DNA of 64,000 bases, from NCBI GenBank assembly GCA_020064725.1, contig JAGTWJ010000001.1:5394001-5458000 (forward strand). Direction: 5' to 3'. A program made the position numbers and the translations under genes. The DNA comes from Drechslerella dactyloides. Taxonomy: Eukaryota; Ascomycota; Orbiliomycetes; Orbiliales; Orbiliaceae. The notes under the pieces were generated by a model. It was not told where the DNA came from. It made no database searches and was given only the letters and a program-made list of their open reading frames with translations. Shown one piece after another: positions 1 through 11,476 of the stretch. Position 1 is the stretch's first letter. Each line of letters begins with the position of its first letter.

Positions 1-427
1 GCTTATTGGGCCGCAACCGAGGAGGACCAGCCAACCACATCCGCCGCCTTCATCCTCCCATCACCTCTGCTGTGCTCTGTCAAATCAAACTTTTGGACCC
101 TTAGAGACCCTTGGTATTTCGCCTTTTTTGCCCACGATCCTGCTGTTTGCCATCTGCGGAGAAGCCTTCTTCCTTCGCCCTGTTGCTGTGCGGCGTCGTC
201 TCTCGTGCTCTTGAGCTCTTTGCTGTTGATCGCTGACCATCTCGACCAGATATAAGCTTTTAGTGGCCTTCAGGACGCTCCCTTTTTCTCATGTCACCTC
301 CCTCCCCCGACATCTCACCCTCGACATCATAGAACGGTGCCCGTCCGCGCAGCTCTCCGTTGCGCTTTCCAGCTAGTTCCATCTCGCGGCACCGTCTAGA
401 CAGAGCAATCCCGCTACCCGAACAACC
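1..427 (+). promoter_or_regulatory. Promoter and 5' leader of the RING gene, with a small uORF
   Basis: No gene other than the leader of the RING protein is visible. A TATA-like TATAAG lies at 251-256. An upstream ATG at 291 opens a 13-codon reading frame that stops with TAG at 330-332, 95 nt before the main ATG at 428. It is the only ATG I noticed in the leader, so scanning ribosomes would meet it first if transcription starts upstream of it. The transcription start itself is inferred, not seen. Confidence 0.45.
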
Positions 428-3400
428 ATGGACTTCCCCACTCGCCCGATACCCAGCAGCTCCTCCCTCTTCAACGCCCCCGGGATTATCAAACCATCGA
501 CCAGTGCCGCCGCCGCAGTTGCCGCCGCCATCAGCCAGCAATCGTTACAACCCCAGACGGCGGCGTCAGCTTCGGCAAGCTTGAAGCGAGCATCAACTGA
601 GCCTGCCGACATCTTGAACGCGTCGACAAGCAGCGCCATGCCAGCCCTTAGGTCTAGATCGAACAAGGTCGCGAAGAATTCGCAGACCAGCGGCGAACAG
701 GCAAGCTCGGTCAAGCTGCAGAATGGTGACGCCAAGGGGGCTGTTATCGCTGCTCCTTTATTCGACCCACGAGACGACGTATGTGCCAGCCTTCTTCCCC
801 AGTTACGTTTGGCAGGATCATGCCATTTTGGACGCATTACTCTCGATGGATGCTGACGCCGTTCATCTGTGTGGCTATAGCAAATAAAGGACCTGCAATC
901 CGATTTGGCGAAACTTCAGAAATGCGTCACATGCGTCGTATGCCAGGATCTCCTCTTCGAGCCGTATTCTCTCGCTTGCGGCCATGTATTCTGCTACTCG
1001 GTACGAGGAGGTTGTTGCTATCTACTATCTAGCGAGTGGCGGTGCTGACATATCTTGACAGTGTTTGAAAGATTGGTTCCGGCAGAAGAAGACCTGTCCA
1101 CAATGCCGGGCGCGCGTAAAGCTACAACCAGCTCCAGCGTATCTTGTATGCAGCTCAAACCATCCCCTACATCTTTTACGTGCTAACTTTTGAGATAGAT
1201 TCGAGGCATGATCGATACCTTCGTGGTACGAGCTGAACTACAATCACCGCACGATGAGGGCCAGGCGCTGCGGCAGCAGCAATCGGAAGCGCTGAAATTG
1301 ATTGAAACCGACAAGAGCAACTCGAAGGGCTTGTTCGGCGGCATGTTCACTAAGAAGAACGCTAATGCCATATACGACCCGGAGGATGGCGTTGCTCGAT
1401 GTCCAGATTGCAACTGGGAGATCGAAAACCGCGAATGCGCTAGTTGCGGCCGAGTGTTTCATCCATCCGAGCTGCCTGGCGGCGATAGCGATGCCAGCGA
1501 TGCCAGCGCCTTTTCCGACGAAGAATCCGAGCTGGACGAGGACGAAGACGATGACAGCCTATCGGCCTCAGACCGGTCGGAGCTTGACGGGGATGACCTC
1601 TCGATGGATGCCTATAGGGAGGGCAGCCATGATCCATGGGAAGTCGACTACGACGAAGACCACCGGCTAGCTCTGGCACTCCAGGACGAATACCACCAGG
1701 AGTTTATGAGACGACTGGGAGTTTCTCCGAACTGGGTGGAACAGCAGTTTGGCGCCGATAGTGTGGAGGCGGCACGAGAGGCGACTCGGGACTACATACA
1801 GCGGTCGATGAGTCGTAATCTGTCGAGCCCTGGAAGGTCGTTACGGCATAGCTCTCCGTACAGCAGAGAGTCTGATGAAGACAGCGAGGAACACACGTTG
1901 GACGAAGACGATAGCGAAATGGATGATTTTATAGTGCACGATACACCAGACCGCAGACCGCGCCGCCACACCACCACGCAAAGGACTCTGAGACGACACT
2001 CGAGGAGGAGCGTTGCCGATCTTTCCGACGAAGATGAAGATGAGGACGAGGATGAGGAGGACGAGCCGGTAATTGCGAGGAGAAACACGCGGCCGAGTTA
2101 TTACGAAAGACGTGCCATTATCACCAGCTCCGACAACGAAGATGACGAAGAAGCTGCGGGGTTGATCAATGATGGCTACGCGCAGCTGGATCACGACACT
2201 ACGACTGGAGACGACGACGACGGAGATGACAGCTTGGGCGAGAGTGACATTGGGCAAATGCCGATGCCGAGGCCAGCTGGCCCTCTGCGGGCAAATACCA
2301 TGCCGGCGACGACAACCACATCTATCGGCACCCGCCGATCTTTGCAACAGGCGGCGGCGAATCTAGTACGCAGCGCCACCCCACCGGTAACCAGGCGGCG
2401 GCGTCCGACGGTGACGTTCCAGGTTCCCGAGGACGCGGACGGAGAAAACGATAGCGATGCACGAGATGAGGATGGGGACTTGGATATGGACAGACACTCG
2501 AGAGCAGGTTCCACCTCGTTAGCTTCCACGTGCTCCAACCGAACTGACGCGTCGACATCTCGAACTCGCAGTGGCGGAAATCATTTTTCGCAAGATACAC
2601 CTTCAGTTAACGAAGATGAGTCGTCGGACGATTCTCTGCCTCGACAACGGTCCGGCCGGCGGCGGATCGGTAACATTACCTCTTCGTCGAACCTTCGACG
2701 GGCCGCGACCTCGCATCCGAATGCTCGGAATAATAATAATAATAATCGAACGTCCAACAGTGTCGACCCTGTGGTTCACCGGCTGTTGAGGACCTTCAAC
2801 GCGCAGAGAAACGAATCTCAGCTCGCGCAACTTGGCATGTCTACGGGCCAGCCGGCCAGTCTTGACCTGCAAGAGTTGAACGAGCCGATTGTGATCAGCA
2901 GCAGTCCGGTGCAGACTTTCTTTCCCGGGGGCAACAACAATCGGCAGACCTCTGCTGCCGCTGCGGCTTCCACCAGAGAAGGAAGCGTGTTTTCGACCTT
3001 GTCGTCGTCTTCGACGTCGAGGGAGCAGAATAACGGAAGCGTAAACTCACCTCCAGCAACCAACGTTCTCTCAGCGCCGGTCCAGCAGATGGCAGCATCC
3101 ATCTCCAATCTTTCTTCGGAACCTAACGCATGGGAGATCGCGGCTGCCCCAGCTACCAATGGTGTTTCATCGGCAACCCAAAACGGCACCACGGGTAGAG
3201 GCAGCATGCGGACACGGAGGAGCAATGCCGCCCTCCGTGGGCAGGATATCCAGCGTTCCGGGACCCCGACGTCTCGACAGGCTTCTCGCACCACTCGGAA
3301 CCAAACCCATACACCGGCCGAGAGAGAAGAGATCCGGCGCCGGGCGCGAGACCTCGTAGCTGGGCGCACGCGAGATCTGGCGGAGAGAAGCGCGGGTGGC

Positions 3401-3709
3401 ACGCAGGCTGCAGCGACAGCCACAGCCTCTACACGGAGCACGAGAAACACGAATGCCGCTACAGCAATGTCGTACCAGCAACGGATCGCGAATCGTGGGG
3501 ACGCAAATACGAACGGGAGAGACTCTGCGACGCCGACACCAGCCTCGTCGCAGGGCCAGGACAGCAGGGAAGACAGCGCGCCGCCGCCGCCGCGGGGCAT
3601 TACCAGAACCGACACGGGAGGGTCGACGGGACGGCGAAGGGGTTACCAGATCGGGACGGGAAACAATCCGGGACCATTATTTGTGATTAGCGACGATGAC
3701 GGCCATTGA
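428..3709 (+). CDS. RING-finger E3 ubiquitin ligase, Psh1-like
   Basis: Four exons: 428-778, 881-1000, 1062-1145 and 1199-3709, all joining in frame to give 1021 residues. A C3HC4 RING is assembled across exons 2 and 3: C135, C138, C150, H152, C155, C158, C169 and C172, so the last two introns flank the zinc-binding core. A second CxxC...CxxC pair follows (C253, C256, C265, C268). The remaining ~750 residues are low-complexity, with long Asp/Glu runs, Ser/Thr/Asn-rich stretches and basic patches, and look disordered. A RING plus a second zinc motif and acidic tail is the arrangement of yeast Psh1, which ubiquitinates the centromeric histone Cse4; that match is an inference and this protein is much longer. 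A role as a ubiquitin ligase is well supported by the RING; the substrate is not known from sequence. Confidence 0.85.
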
Positions 3710-4367
3710 GCAATGCCGTTTACCGTCGCGGCGAGGTTTGGTTCAGTAGATGGGGTACTTTGGCTCGCGAGAGGGAAAATTACTCACTGTTTCATTTCCT
3801 TATCACTCCGACTTGTTTCCTTTTTTTATCATTTCGATTTACGTACAGAGTATAGTATTCATTGGGGCAGAGACCCTGGTGCGCTTTTCTTCTTTCTTTT
3901 CGTTATCATTCTTCAATTCGCTTTCTGTGTTTCTAGTTGCCACAGAGGACATGTTTCGGGCGCACTTTTGACTTGATCGTTTTTTTTTTCCCTTTGCTGT
4001 GTATTATTTTTCCTCTTTTCTGTTCCAACTAGCACCATGCATGATTTGTGACGACAGACATGATATCGATACGAAAAATGCGACGGCCGTGATGCCCCAC
4101 TTCATATTACCGACCGCTGTTATATATAAAATTATAGTCTCGACTAGGCTGTTTAAACTTATGTAGGTGAAGTATTACATCGTATCTTATCGTTATGGAA
4201 ATTGTGACGATGGATACAAGTCAGACGCTCTATAGATTCAAACTAATCCTTGGGAGCGCACGTATACCGACAGACCACGGTACCCAAAAGCACGCGTAGG
4301 TATATATTATCCGTACCATACATGCGTGACAGCGATAATATATACGTAATGATATACGACGTAAAGA
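3710..4367. other. Convergent intergenic region, RING gene / PRE7
   Basis: This 658-bp stretch separates the 3' ends of two converging genes. It has T-rich runs just after the RING stop (for example around 3815-4025) and AT-rich sequence such as TATATAAAATTATAG near 4120-4138. I see no ORF with coding character and no RNA gene. It most likely holds the two 3' UTRs. Confidence 0.6.
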
Positions 4368-5477
4368 TCAATCCTTCTTCAGCGGACTCAACTCCACGTT
4401 GATAGCCGCACCCGTCCAATCGTCATCGTCGGTCTCCTCCTCCGCGCGCGGCGGGGCCCGCGTGATGGTCACCAACTGCAGGCCGTCACCAACCTCGATC
4501 TGCCGCTCGACAGCGCTGGTGAACGCGTCCTTTACGATTTTCGTGACGAGTTCCCGCGGCAGATCGCCGGCTTGCCTGGGTTGTTCGCCGTTGCTGCCGG
4601 GGACGAACTGGTTTTTCAGGTTGATTTGGTTGTCGAGGAACGGGGTGATGAGGGAGGCGGCGGAGCCGAAGGCGCGGGATTGTTCGCGTTCGAAAGAGCC
4701 GACGTAGTCGTAGGTGTAGACTGCGCCGACGCCTGTGATGTTTTCGTTAGATTTACGGTGGATGGGGGGATTGGAGGGGGAGTGGAGGGGGTGGTACCGT
4801 TCTCGTCGAGGCCGCCGAGGAGGGGCTGGCAGTAGTAGGGGAAGAAGCGCTTTTGGTAGAGGATGCGGGAGAGCATAACTGCCGCGGCGGAGACGGTGAT
4901 GTGCTTGTCGTGGTTGCGTTTATAGTCCTACCGGGCACCCGTTAGCCACTTACTACACTACACCCATACACATCTTTCCATCAAAGTATTCGTGTCGCCG
5001 ATATCCTTCCATTTCGTCGCTCTATCGATATGGTCTGCGGGGTGGGTGGCGGAGCTACAAACATCGATCTTGCGGGTGACTTTGCGCGCGAGTTCCTCGC
5101 CGTCAGCAGACATGCCGACGACGCCCAAGATGAGGCCGCTGCCGACGCTGAAGATCTTGCGCGCGGTCCGGGTGTTGATGTTGTAGCCTTCGGAGGAACG
5201 CGTGTCGCCGGCGAGGATTACGTAGTCCTTTCCTGCGATTCCGAGGATCACGCCGCCGTTCTCGGTGTACCTGTCATTCAAGACGCAGAATGTCAATTTA
5301 CTTCCGATAGAGGGTGCAGAGGTGTGGCTATCTATATAATGTGGGTGGTAGTGGTGGTGGTAGTGGTGGCGGGGGGGCTTACGGGCTCCAGTGGTGCTGT
5401 CTGGGCTGTGAGGCTTCGGTGGGGTGCGCGTAGGACGGTGCCGGCTGGGCGTGAGGGAGCAGGTAGGAGGACGCCAT
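4368..5477 (-). CDS. PRE7: 20S proteasome subunit beta type 6 (Pre7/C5)
   Basis: Four exons on the minus strand (5477-5383, 5270-5063, 4927-4798, 4732-4368) give 265 residues. The protein opens MASSYLLPHAQPAPSYAHPT, followed by the beta-subunit core with YTENGGVILGIAGKDYVILA at 33-52 and GDTRSSEGYN after it. The third exon carries the family block around RFFPYY and GGLDENG, and the last exon ends in an acidic segment and ELSPLKKD. Pre7/beta-6 sits in the inner beta ring of the 20S core; it is one of the subunits without the N-terminal catalytic Thr, and none is seen here. Length fits the family. The start ATG at 5477 is chosen because it gives the expected fungal N-terminus; longer open frame upstream is intron and leader read-through. 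The gene is convergent with the RING gene. Some doubt remains only on the second splice junction, which reads Lys-Ile-Asp-Asp-Tyr. Confidence 0.93.
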
Positions 5478-6716
5478 GGCTGACGGCGGACGGGAATGGA
5501 GCTGGACGAGGTGGGATGGAGGTGGATGGAGATGGCAGGTTGTGTCGATGGCGGGTCGTGAGGTCGTGATGGCGTGGGTGGTGGTGGTGAGGTTGGAGCT
5601 GGGGTTCTGGAGCTTGGAGGTTGACGTGGGTTGCTGGTCGAGCTTGGATTGTGGATTGCGCGGACGCCGGCAACGCATCCCCGCGCGGAATACCACAAAC
5701 TGTAAATTGATAACGCAGATGTCGCGATCGGAACGTGAACGATTATAACACACGTCGGCCGCATCTCTATTGGAGTATTTGAGTATCCGAGAGCCCTCAG
5801 GGGCAGGCACCACACATCAATGCTCGAAAGCGGTCTGGGAACCGCTTTTATCAATCAATACCTAAGCAAAGATATGTCCATGCGCATTCCCGCTAGAGCC
5901 GCAGGGCGATAGACACTTGACACAATCGAGCAAGTGGCTTGACAATTAGGTACATTGATATCTAATCGCAAGCTTAAGCACTACCTGGAATTGACCACAA
6001 AGTTGAAAAAGGGGCAACCAGCCCGTGAACCTATCAATTTGCACGACATCATTCTCATACCTACTAGCCCTGCTTGTATACTCATTCATTCGCGACATCC
6101 CAGCCGGCAAAGGTACGTCGACCTGTATACTGTTGAGTATGAGCTACTCACGGAAACTTGCAAGTCCCTTAATTATGAGCGGTTGTCGACGATATGCAAT
6201 CTTGACAATTTATAATGTAATGTGCTACCGCACATCAGGCTCAATGGCACTTATTTTTGGTTCTATGGGCGCATCCACCCATCAAGTATGTTTTATTCAT
6301 CAGTAGGTAGTTGGTCACTCCGCCGTCTTCTAGTTATCTCTTTCATGTCCCCAGAGGCACCAATCAAGATTGATATATTGATGTCAAGTCCATTATCCTG
6401 TCCGAACCCGCAGGTTCCCCGTATACGTATATTGCCAGATATATCCGGTATATCTCGTTCACGCGTCCGCGGGAATAGTGATACCAAAAAAATACGAATT
6501 GTCATCGGAGTGGCATGCAAATTCATCAGCCAGCTCATATTTTCGCGACGGCTCGTCTCTTCGAAGCAGCGTTGCCTGTCCGCTTTCGGCAAGCCGGCCT
6601 TGTTGGGGATTTTGCGTTGCAGCCGACGCTTCTTGGCGGCCAGCTCAAATCCGCGAGCTCGACTCCAACTCCACTCCCTCCTCCATCACGGAACTTGCGA
6701 CTCGTAGATACACAAG
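5478..6716. other. Divergent intergenic region, PRE7 / SAP30BP-like gene
   Basis: About 1.2 kb between the start codons of two divergently transcribed genes. Short ORFs occur on both strands (up to 161 codons at 6222-6707) but none has recognisable domains. I saw no clear proteasome-type promoter element. It presumably contains both promoters. Confidence 0.5.
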
Positions 6717-7983
6717 ATGCTAGGCCTCGTGCAGTACGACAGCGATGAGGAGGGAGACGAGCAGCAGGTCGAGCAGCAGCCTGCGCCGCTCACCGCGCCT
6801 AAAGATAAGGTATGCGAACCCCGGCCGCCGTCGCCAGCCATGCCATCCGGACACTGACGTGCTAGATCGCGTAGGTCGACTCTTCGGCGACGGACGCCAA
6901 TATCCCTACCATCCAAATCAAGCAAGGTATGCCCGTTCAGTTCCTTCAAGCCATGCGGACCCTCGTGACAGCGCTCTATGAAAACCCCAGCTAACACGCG
7001 CAGATACTCCTGGCGACGCGACAGCCGCCGTCGCAGACCCCACGCCGACAACGGTCCTAACCGTCCCCTCGCCACCACCGCTGCAAGGCCCGTCGTCGGC
7101 GCCTCAAGATGAACAACCTGGCGCTTTCGGACCCGTAGGCCCACCGTCCGCAGGGGCAAGCTACCCGCCCTCGGACGACGGCAATGCTTCGGAATCCGTC
7201 GACCCGCTGCTCTCACCGTACTCGCACACCCGCTCCCTCCTGCGCTCCTACACCATCCCGACCCTCGGGCCGGACTTCTCCATCCCCGACTCGCCACCGG
7301 GCTCTCCGCCGCCGGGCACCGCGAAGCAATTCGCCTCCTTCCTCGCACTGAAGAAGAAGAACGTCCATTTCAACCAGAAGCTCGCGCAGACAACGGCGTT
7401 GCGCAACCCGAATCTGCTCGAGAACCTAATGAAGCACGTGGGCATGGACGCCGCCGGACAATATGCGACCAATTGGAACAAGAGAGTGTGGGACCCGGAT
7501 CCCGAGGTCCTCGCGGTGGGAATCGAGAAGCGACGGGGGGAGACAGCAGTGCAGGCGCTGGCGAGGTTGCAAAAGGAAGGGTTCGAGCGACGGCAGGCGG
7601 AGCGGAGGGCGGTAGATTTCGTAGCGGGTAGTAGTACGGGTGGTACACAGATGGAGGGTCGTCGGGAAGGCGGGAAGGCGCAGGTCGTACCGATGAGTGC
7701 GGCGGAGAGGGTAATGTCTGGCCTCGACCGGGAGCGGAAGAGCTCGCCGGCGGTACCGAAGAGAGACAGGGATAGAGACAGAGATAGGGATGGGTCCGGC
7801 AGGAAGGACGAAGATAGAGATCGGGACAGGGATCGAGATAGGGACCGCAATCGGCATCGAGACGACGGGCGGAGAGACAGGTATAGAGACGAGCCGGACA
7901 GGCACAAGCGGCAGCGGTCGCGGTCACGGGACCGCTCGAGAGACCGGCAGAGGTACCGCGAACGAGACTACGGGCGCCGATGA
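6717..7983 (+). CDS. SAP30BP/HCNGP-like nuclear protein
   Basis: Three exons (6717-6809, 6875-6926, 7004-7983) encode 374 residues. The N-terminus MLGLVQYDSDEEGDEQQ resembles the start of SAP30BP proteins (short hydrophobic stretch, then YxSDEE). Residues ~158-255 match the HCNGP domain: a helix running through LALKKKNVHFNQKLAQ, then LRNPNLLENLMKHVG and YATNWNKRVWDPD, then a Glu/Arg-rich helix ending RRAVDFV. The C-terminal ~70 residues are Arg-Asp dipeptide repeats ending in Arg/Ser-rich sequence, typical of splicing or transcription co-factors. In animals SAP30BP links to the Sin3/SAP30 corepressor and also acts in pre-mRNA splicing; which role applies here is not shown. The intron 1 acceptor at 6874 is preferred because the earlier AG leads into an in-frame stop. 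Confidence 0.82.
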
Positions 7984-8257
7984 GTGGCGAGTAGGTCTGC
8001 ACTCGGATTCAATCCGGGTTAGAGGGCTTAATAGTGGAGATCGAAGCGGTGATTGTACGATACATTTCTCAGTAGTCTCATATCAAGGAGCCTCGTATTG
8101 ATGCTTCCAAATGGTAGACAGATATGTCAGCCGGGGATATCATACATAGCTGGTACCACCAATACACTATCATCGGGCCAACCCAAGATCCGAGCCTAAT
8201 CTATATATACACAGTCGACAGTCAGGTGACTAAAAGTAAGTGTCCGGTGCTGGATCG

Positions 8258-9165
8258 CTAATGTTCGTCCTCCGCATAAGGTTCACCTTCAGTCCCATGT
8301 CCTGCTTCCACCATCACCCGCTTCACAGCATCCCAAGAAAGTACGGGATCCATGACCTTGTTCTCCTTGCGTCCCTCCGCCTCGATATACGACCGTACCT
8401 TCCCCCACTTGGGCACGTTACCTTTTTCCTTGTACTCCGCAAGTCCTCTCCTCCCGATTTCCATCATCTCTTCATGGGTTAGAGATGGTACGGTATCGAT
8501 GTACGACTGCACTATTTTGATCTTCTGCTGTTCCTTCTCCACCAAATCCGGGCGCTCCGCGATCGTGTAGTGTTCCACTGCGGTCCGCATCAGGAGCTTT
8601 ACGTTTTGTAGGACAGGGTGCAGTTCTCTGTCGGTGTCTTGGTTGTGTCTCCTGGAAAGTCCCTTCACAGCTCTGCGTAGGATAGCCTATGATGATTGAA
8701 TTTCGAGAATGTTAGTTCAGCGGCTCAATCCTCGTGCTGGAGACATGTGATAGATGCGCACCTCCGTTGCAGCCATACTATAGTAGCGGATATCGGTTAG
8801 CTTGGTTCCGCAAAGGCTTGTGGACACCTTGGACCCCGGTGATATCGCTGTCTCGAAGCTGGCGGCCGGTTGAGCGCCTCGGTTTGCTTACTTTATTTCG
8901 TCACCGTTGTCTTTAGCTGTTCTATAGTCACTCCTGAAAATACCAGGCGAATTAGTTTCGACTAGCTATGAGCGGCAATACGAATAGATGCAACCTACCT
9001 GATCGTTTGCATCATTGGTGGCTCCGGTGTCTTCTTTGCAAGCCATGCTGGATTTTGCGCTCGGGTGGTGTCCGAATATGCCCTAACGATCTGCTGCGCA
9101 AGCGGCCGAACGACCAGTTGTCGCGAAAGAGCGCGCGAGGCGAAGATTCCCCGAGATGCCAGCAT
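8258..9165 (-). CDS. AIM41: Mitochondrial GatB/YqeY-domain protein, Aim41-like
   Basis: Four exons (9165-8999, 8933-8892, 8777-8762, 8686-8258) give 217 residues. The first ~50 residues look like a mitochondrial presequence: MLASRGIFASRALSRQLVVR, rich in Arg, Ser and Leu without acidic residues. Then comes a YqeY-type domain: DYRTAKDNGDEI, helix ILRRAVKGLSRRHNQ, and the signature RPDLVEKEQQKIKIVQSYID. YqeY proteins resemble the tail domain of GatB in tRNA amidotransferases; yeast Aim41 is mitochondrial and poorly understood. The third exon is only 16 nt; without it the frame is lost, and an ATG inside it could be mistaken for the start. It shares a 253-bp divergent promoter with PSF2. Identification is good at domain level, and the micro-exon model is the least certain part. 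Confidence 0.75.
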
Positions 9166-9418
9166 TGTGTATCTATCGATAAGGTGATCGCGAAGGTTTC
9201 GTGTAGAGCTTGTGATATTTTAGATTTCCCGCGACGAGGAAAAAAGCGTGGAGGAAGGTCTTCTCGGCTATTGCTTCCGGCGACGGCGCGCAACCGCCAA
9301 GAACGCGGCTGCACTTGCTCTCACAAACAGCAGCTAGCGCTCGCGACTCCAAGCTTCTCCAGCTAGCTTGCTCCCCAGCTGCGAGGTCGACGACGGACTT
9401 GAATTATATCGTTGAGAT
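9166..9418. promoter_or_regulatory. Bidirectional promoter AIM41 / PSF2 with an E2F-like site
   Basis: Only 253 bp separate the two ATGs. At 9225-9233 the plus strand reads TTTCCCGCG, a match to the animal/plant E2F core TTTSSCGC, 186 bp upstream of the PSF2 ATG. PSF2 is a DNA replication gene of the kind controlled at G1/S. The match is visible in sequence; its function is inferred. Confidence 0.35.
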
Positions 9419-10191
9419 ATGGCGCTGCCCCACCAGCACTTGACTCCGCAGGAGGTCGCCTTCATCTGCGAGAGCGAGCTGATTACCATCGTCCCGCGCC
9501 AGAGACTCGACGCTCTAAACCTCATATCGGTATGGCATCTAACCTTCTGCCCCGCGTCAACTGAAGGTCGACGTACCCTGCTAACACGAATGCTATTCTC
9601 AAGATCAATACGCGTCCGCTGGTGCCGCCGCAGAGAGCAGAAGTGCCGCTGTGGCTAGCCGTCTTCCTGCGCAAGCAGAAGAGATGCAACATCGTCCCGC
9701 CGGACTGGCTGACCGTCGATAACCTCGATCGACTCGTGAAAGAGGAGTCGGTCAGCGCCGCATTCTCGCAGATGCCATGGCGATGGATGGAGGTCGCAGA
9801 GATCCTCCTTGACGCGTGCGTACCACACCACCAGAACACACTTGCCTTGCATCATAGGCTATCATCGATTGGGAAAGGCGCGTATGGCTAATATCTCTCC
9901 AGGTGTCCGGACGACCTCAACGGCCCCGCGGATATCGCACTGCACATCCGCACACTGAGAGAGCTGCGCCAGGCGAAGATTCGAGCCGGTTTGGCGGACC
10001 AGATTAACAGCTCGTACATCAAGATCAACAATCTCGGCCTGATGGAGGTCTGCGAGATCAGGCCGTGGGTGGGTAAGGTCGTCGACGGGCTGCGGAAGAT
10101 CGAGGGCGAGACGGGCTCTGCGGCGGCTAGAAAGAGGAAGGAAGAGGCGGACGAGGATGAGGATGAGGATATGTACGATGACGACCTCTGA
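9419..10191 (+). CDS. PSF2: GINS complex subunit Psf2
   Basis: Three exons (9419-9529, 9604-9815, 9903-10191) encode 203 residues. The N-terminal MALPHQHLTPQEVAFICE is the usual Psf2 opening, and residues near 70-80 read VPLWLAVFLRKQKRCNIVPP, the most diagnostic Psf2 segment, followed by PPDWLTVDNLDRL. The C-terminal half is alpha-helical (ADIALHIRTLRELRQAKIRA) and ends in an acidic tail EDEDEDMYDDDL. Psf2 joins Sld5, Psf1 and Psf3 in the GINS tetramer, which with Cdc45 and Mcm2-7 forms the replicative CMG helicase. Length is normal for the family (~200 residues). A degenerate U6 snRNA copy lies 130 bp after the stop codon on the same strand. Confidence 0.95.
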
Positions 10192-10320
10192 GTCGACGAG
10201 GTCGTGCTCGGCCTGTGGGCTGCCGGGTGCGAGGTCCTTGATGGTGCTGGAGTGGTCCGGATCGCTCCCACTGCCCTGGGGTGGTGGTGATGCTTCCTTT
10301 TGGCTGGGTGTGCTACCTTC

Positions 10321-10392
10321 AGTTCACATGGTCAAACTGAAACGATACTGGGAAGATTAGCATGACCCTTGCACTATGGATGGCGAGTGGTC
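10321..10392 (+). pseudogene. U6 spliceosomal snRNA pseudogene
   Basis: About 70 bp match the conserved core of U6 snRNA in the right order: CACATGGTCAAACTGAAACG (like fungal CAC-TTTGGTCAAATTGAAACG), GATAC, GAAGATTAGCATG, then CCC-TTGCAC and GGATG. The invariant ACAGAGA box, which pairs with the 5' splice site, reads ACTGGGA at 10347-10353, and GGCCCCTGC reads GACCCTTGC. The AGC catalytic triad is intact at 10359-10361. No 5' stem-loop of normal sequence and no terminal T-run for Pol III are present. The ACAGAGA changes would be expected to abolish splicing, so I call it a pseudogene, probably a retroposed or duplicated copy that then decayed. It would be transcribed inside the PSF2 3' UTR. 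Confidence 0.8.
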
Positions 10393-11476
10393 TTCAGTAG
10401 TTCGGTGTCACCGGCCGCCAGTTGAGCTCTCTGCCAGTATGTTTACACGCGCTGAATGCAACCCTGAAAGCCTAACTAACACTGAAACCTAGAAGAATGC
10501 GGGGGCAATGGGCAGCTATATGTACGATGTATATGGGACTGTTCTTGGTCATCTATGACTGCACATATCGTCGGTCAGCTTATCACCCTACCTACTCTAC
10601 GCGATTCCTCGTTGCCTGCACCAGACGGTCACAGAAGCTCTCGCCATAATACAACGGCCCCAAATCTACGTCACATCCAACTAAACCTAAAGACAGAAAA
10701 GCTCAGCTCGATTTGGACCGGAGAATTGGCCGGCCTGGACAATACAACTCGATCAGATACCACACAGCTAACGACCTCGCTCAGCGGGTCTAATGGCGCT
10801 GGACCTGGGGAGAACGTGGCCGCTACTGAGCTACTATCTTGTGGATGGGCGGTGTCGTCCTCAATCTTGTTTTCAGGTGAATAGCTATCACTTAGAACGG
10901 CGACCGGCAAGACAATGGCACTCGAGGCTGAGGGGCCTTATCCATCACGACGACCGGATTACAATTATGCCACACTTCCACGAGATTCTATATTCTTGTG
11001 TACTATGCAATCAACTCATTGGAGATGTTGATTCTTGATGGTGCTCCAGGTTCGAAGTCTGGATAAGAAAAGCCTGCGAGCTATCATGCCTATGCTTGTA
11101 CCTATATCAGATAATGATAAGAGAGATATGAGGGACAGGATATCAGGATGCTGTTGATGATTTTGATCAGTATACGCATTAGCAAATATGGGAACACGAA
11201 GAGATTAAGCGATATACTTAGATATTTCTTACAATAATTTCTTGGCTCGATTTTCTATCTGGTCAATGAAGCATATCCAAGTACTCCTATTATAAGAGTT
11301 CATGATTCGATAGGTTGTGATACAAGCGCAAGCTTGGCGTTGCCGCCTCAGGAACGCTGGCGACGCGAATCGACAACTTCAGCCGACCAAGCTTCATCCC
11401 GACAACCACCATCACCACTTTGGCGGCCTCCAATCGATTACACCCCGCTCACCCCGATCACGTCCACGCACCGACA
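10393..11476. other. Intergenic region PSF2 / CDC73
   Basis: About 1.1 kb upstream of CDC73. The ORFs in it are short (up to 109 codons) and without recognisable domains. A B-box-like GGTTCGAAG at 11049 does not fold into a tRNA. Apart from the presumed CDC73 promoter I see nothing in it. Confidence 0.5.

Noticed and set aside
10993..11070. Possible tRNA around GGTTCGAAG at 11049
   Set aside because: A 5-bp T-stem and a weak 7-bp acceptor stem can be drawn, but there is no D-arm or A-box, the 5' end is not purine, and the B-box does not end in TCC.
11148..11240. C/D-box snoRNA suggested by TGATGA near 11155
   Set aside because: No D box (CTGA) at a suitable distance and no terminal stem.
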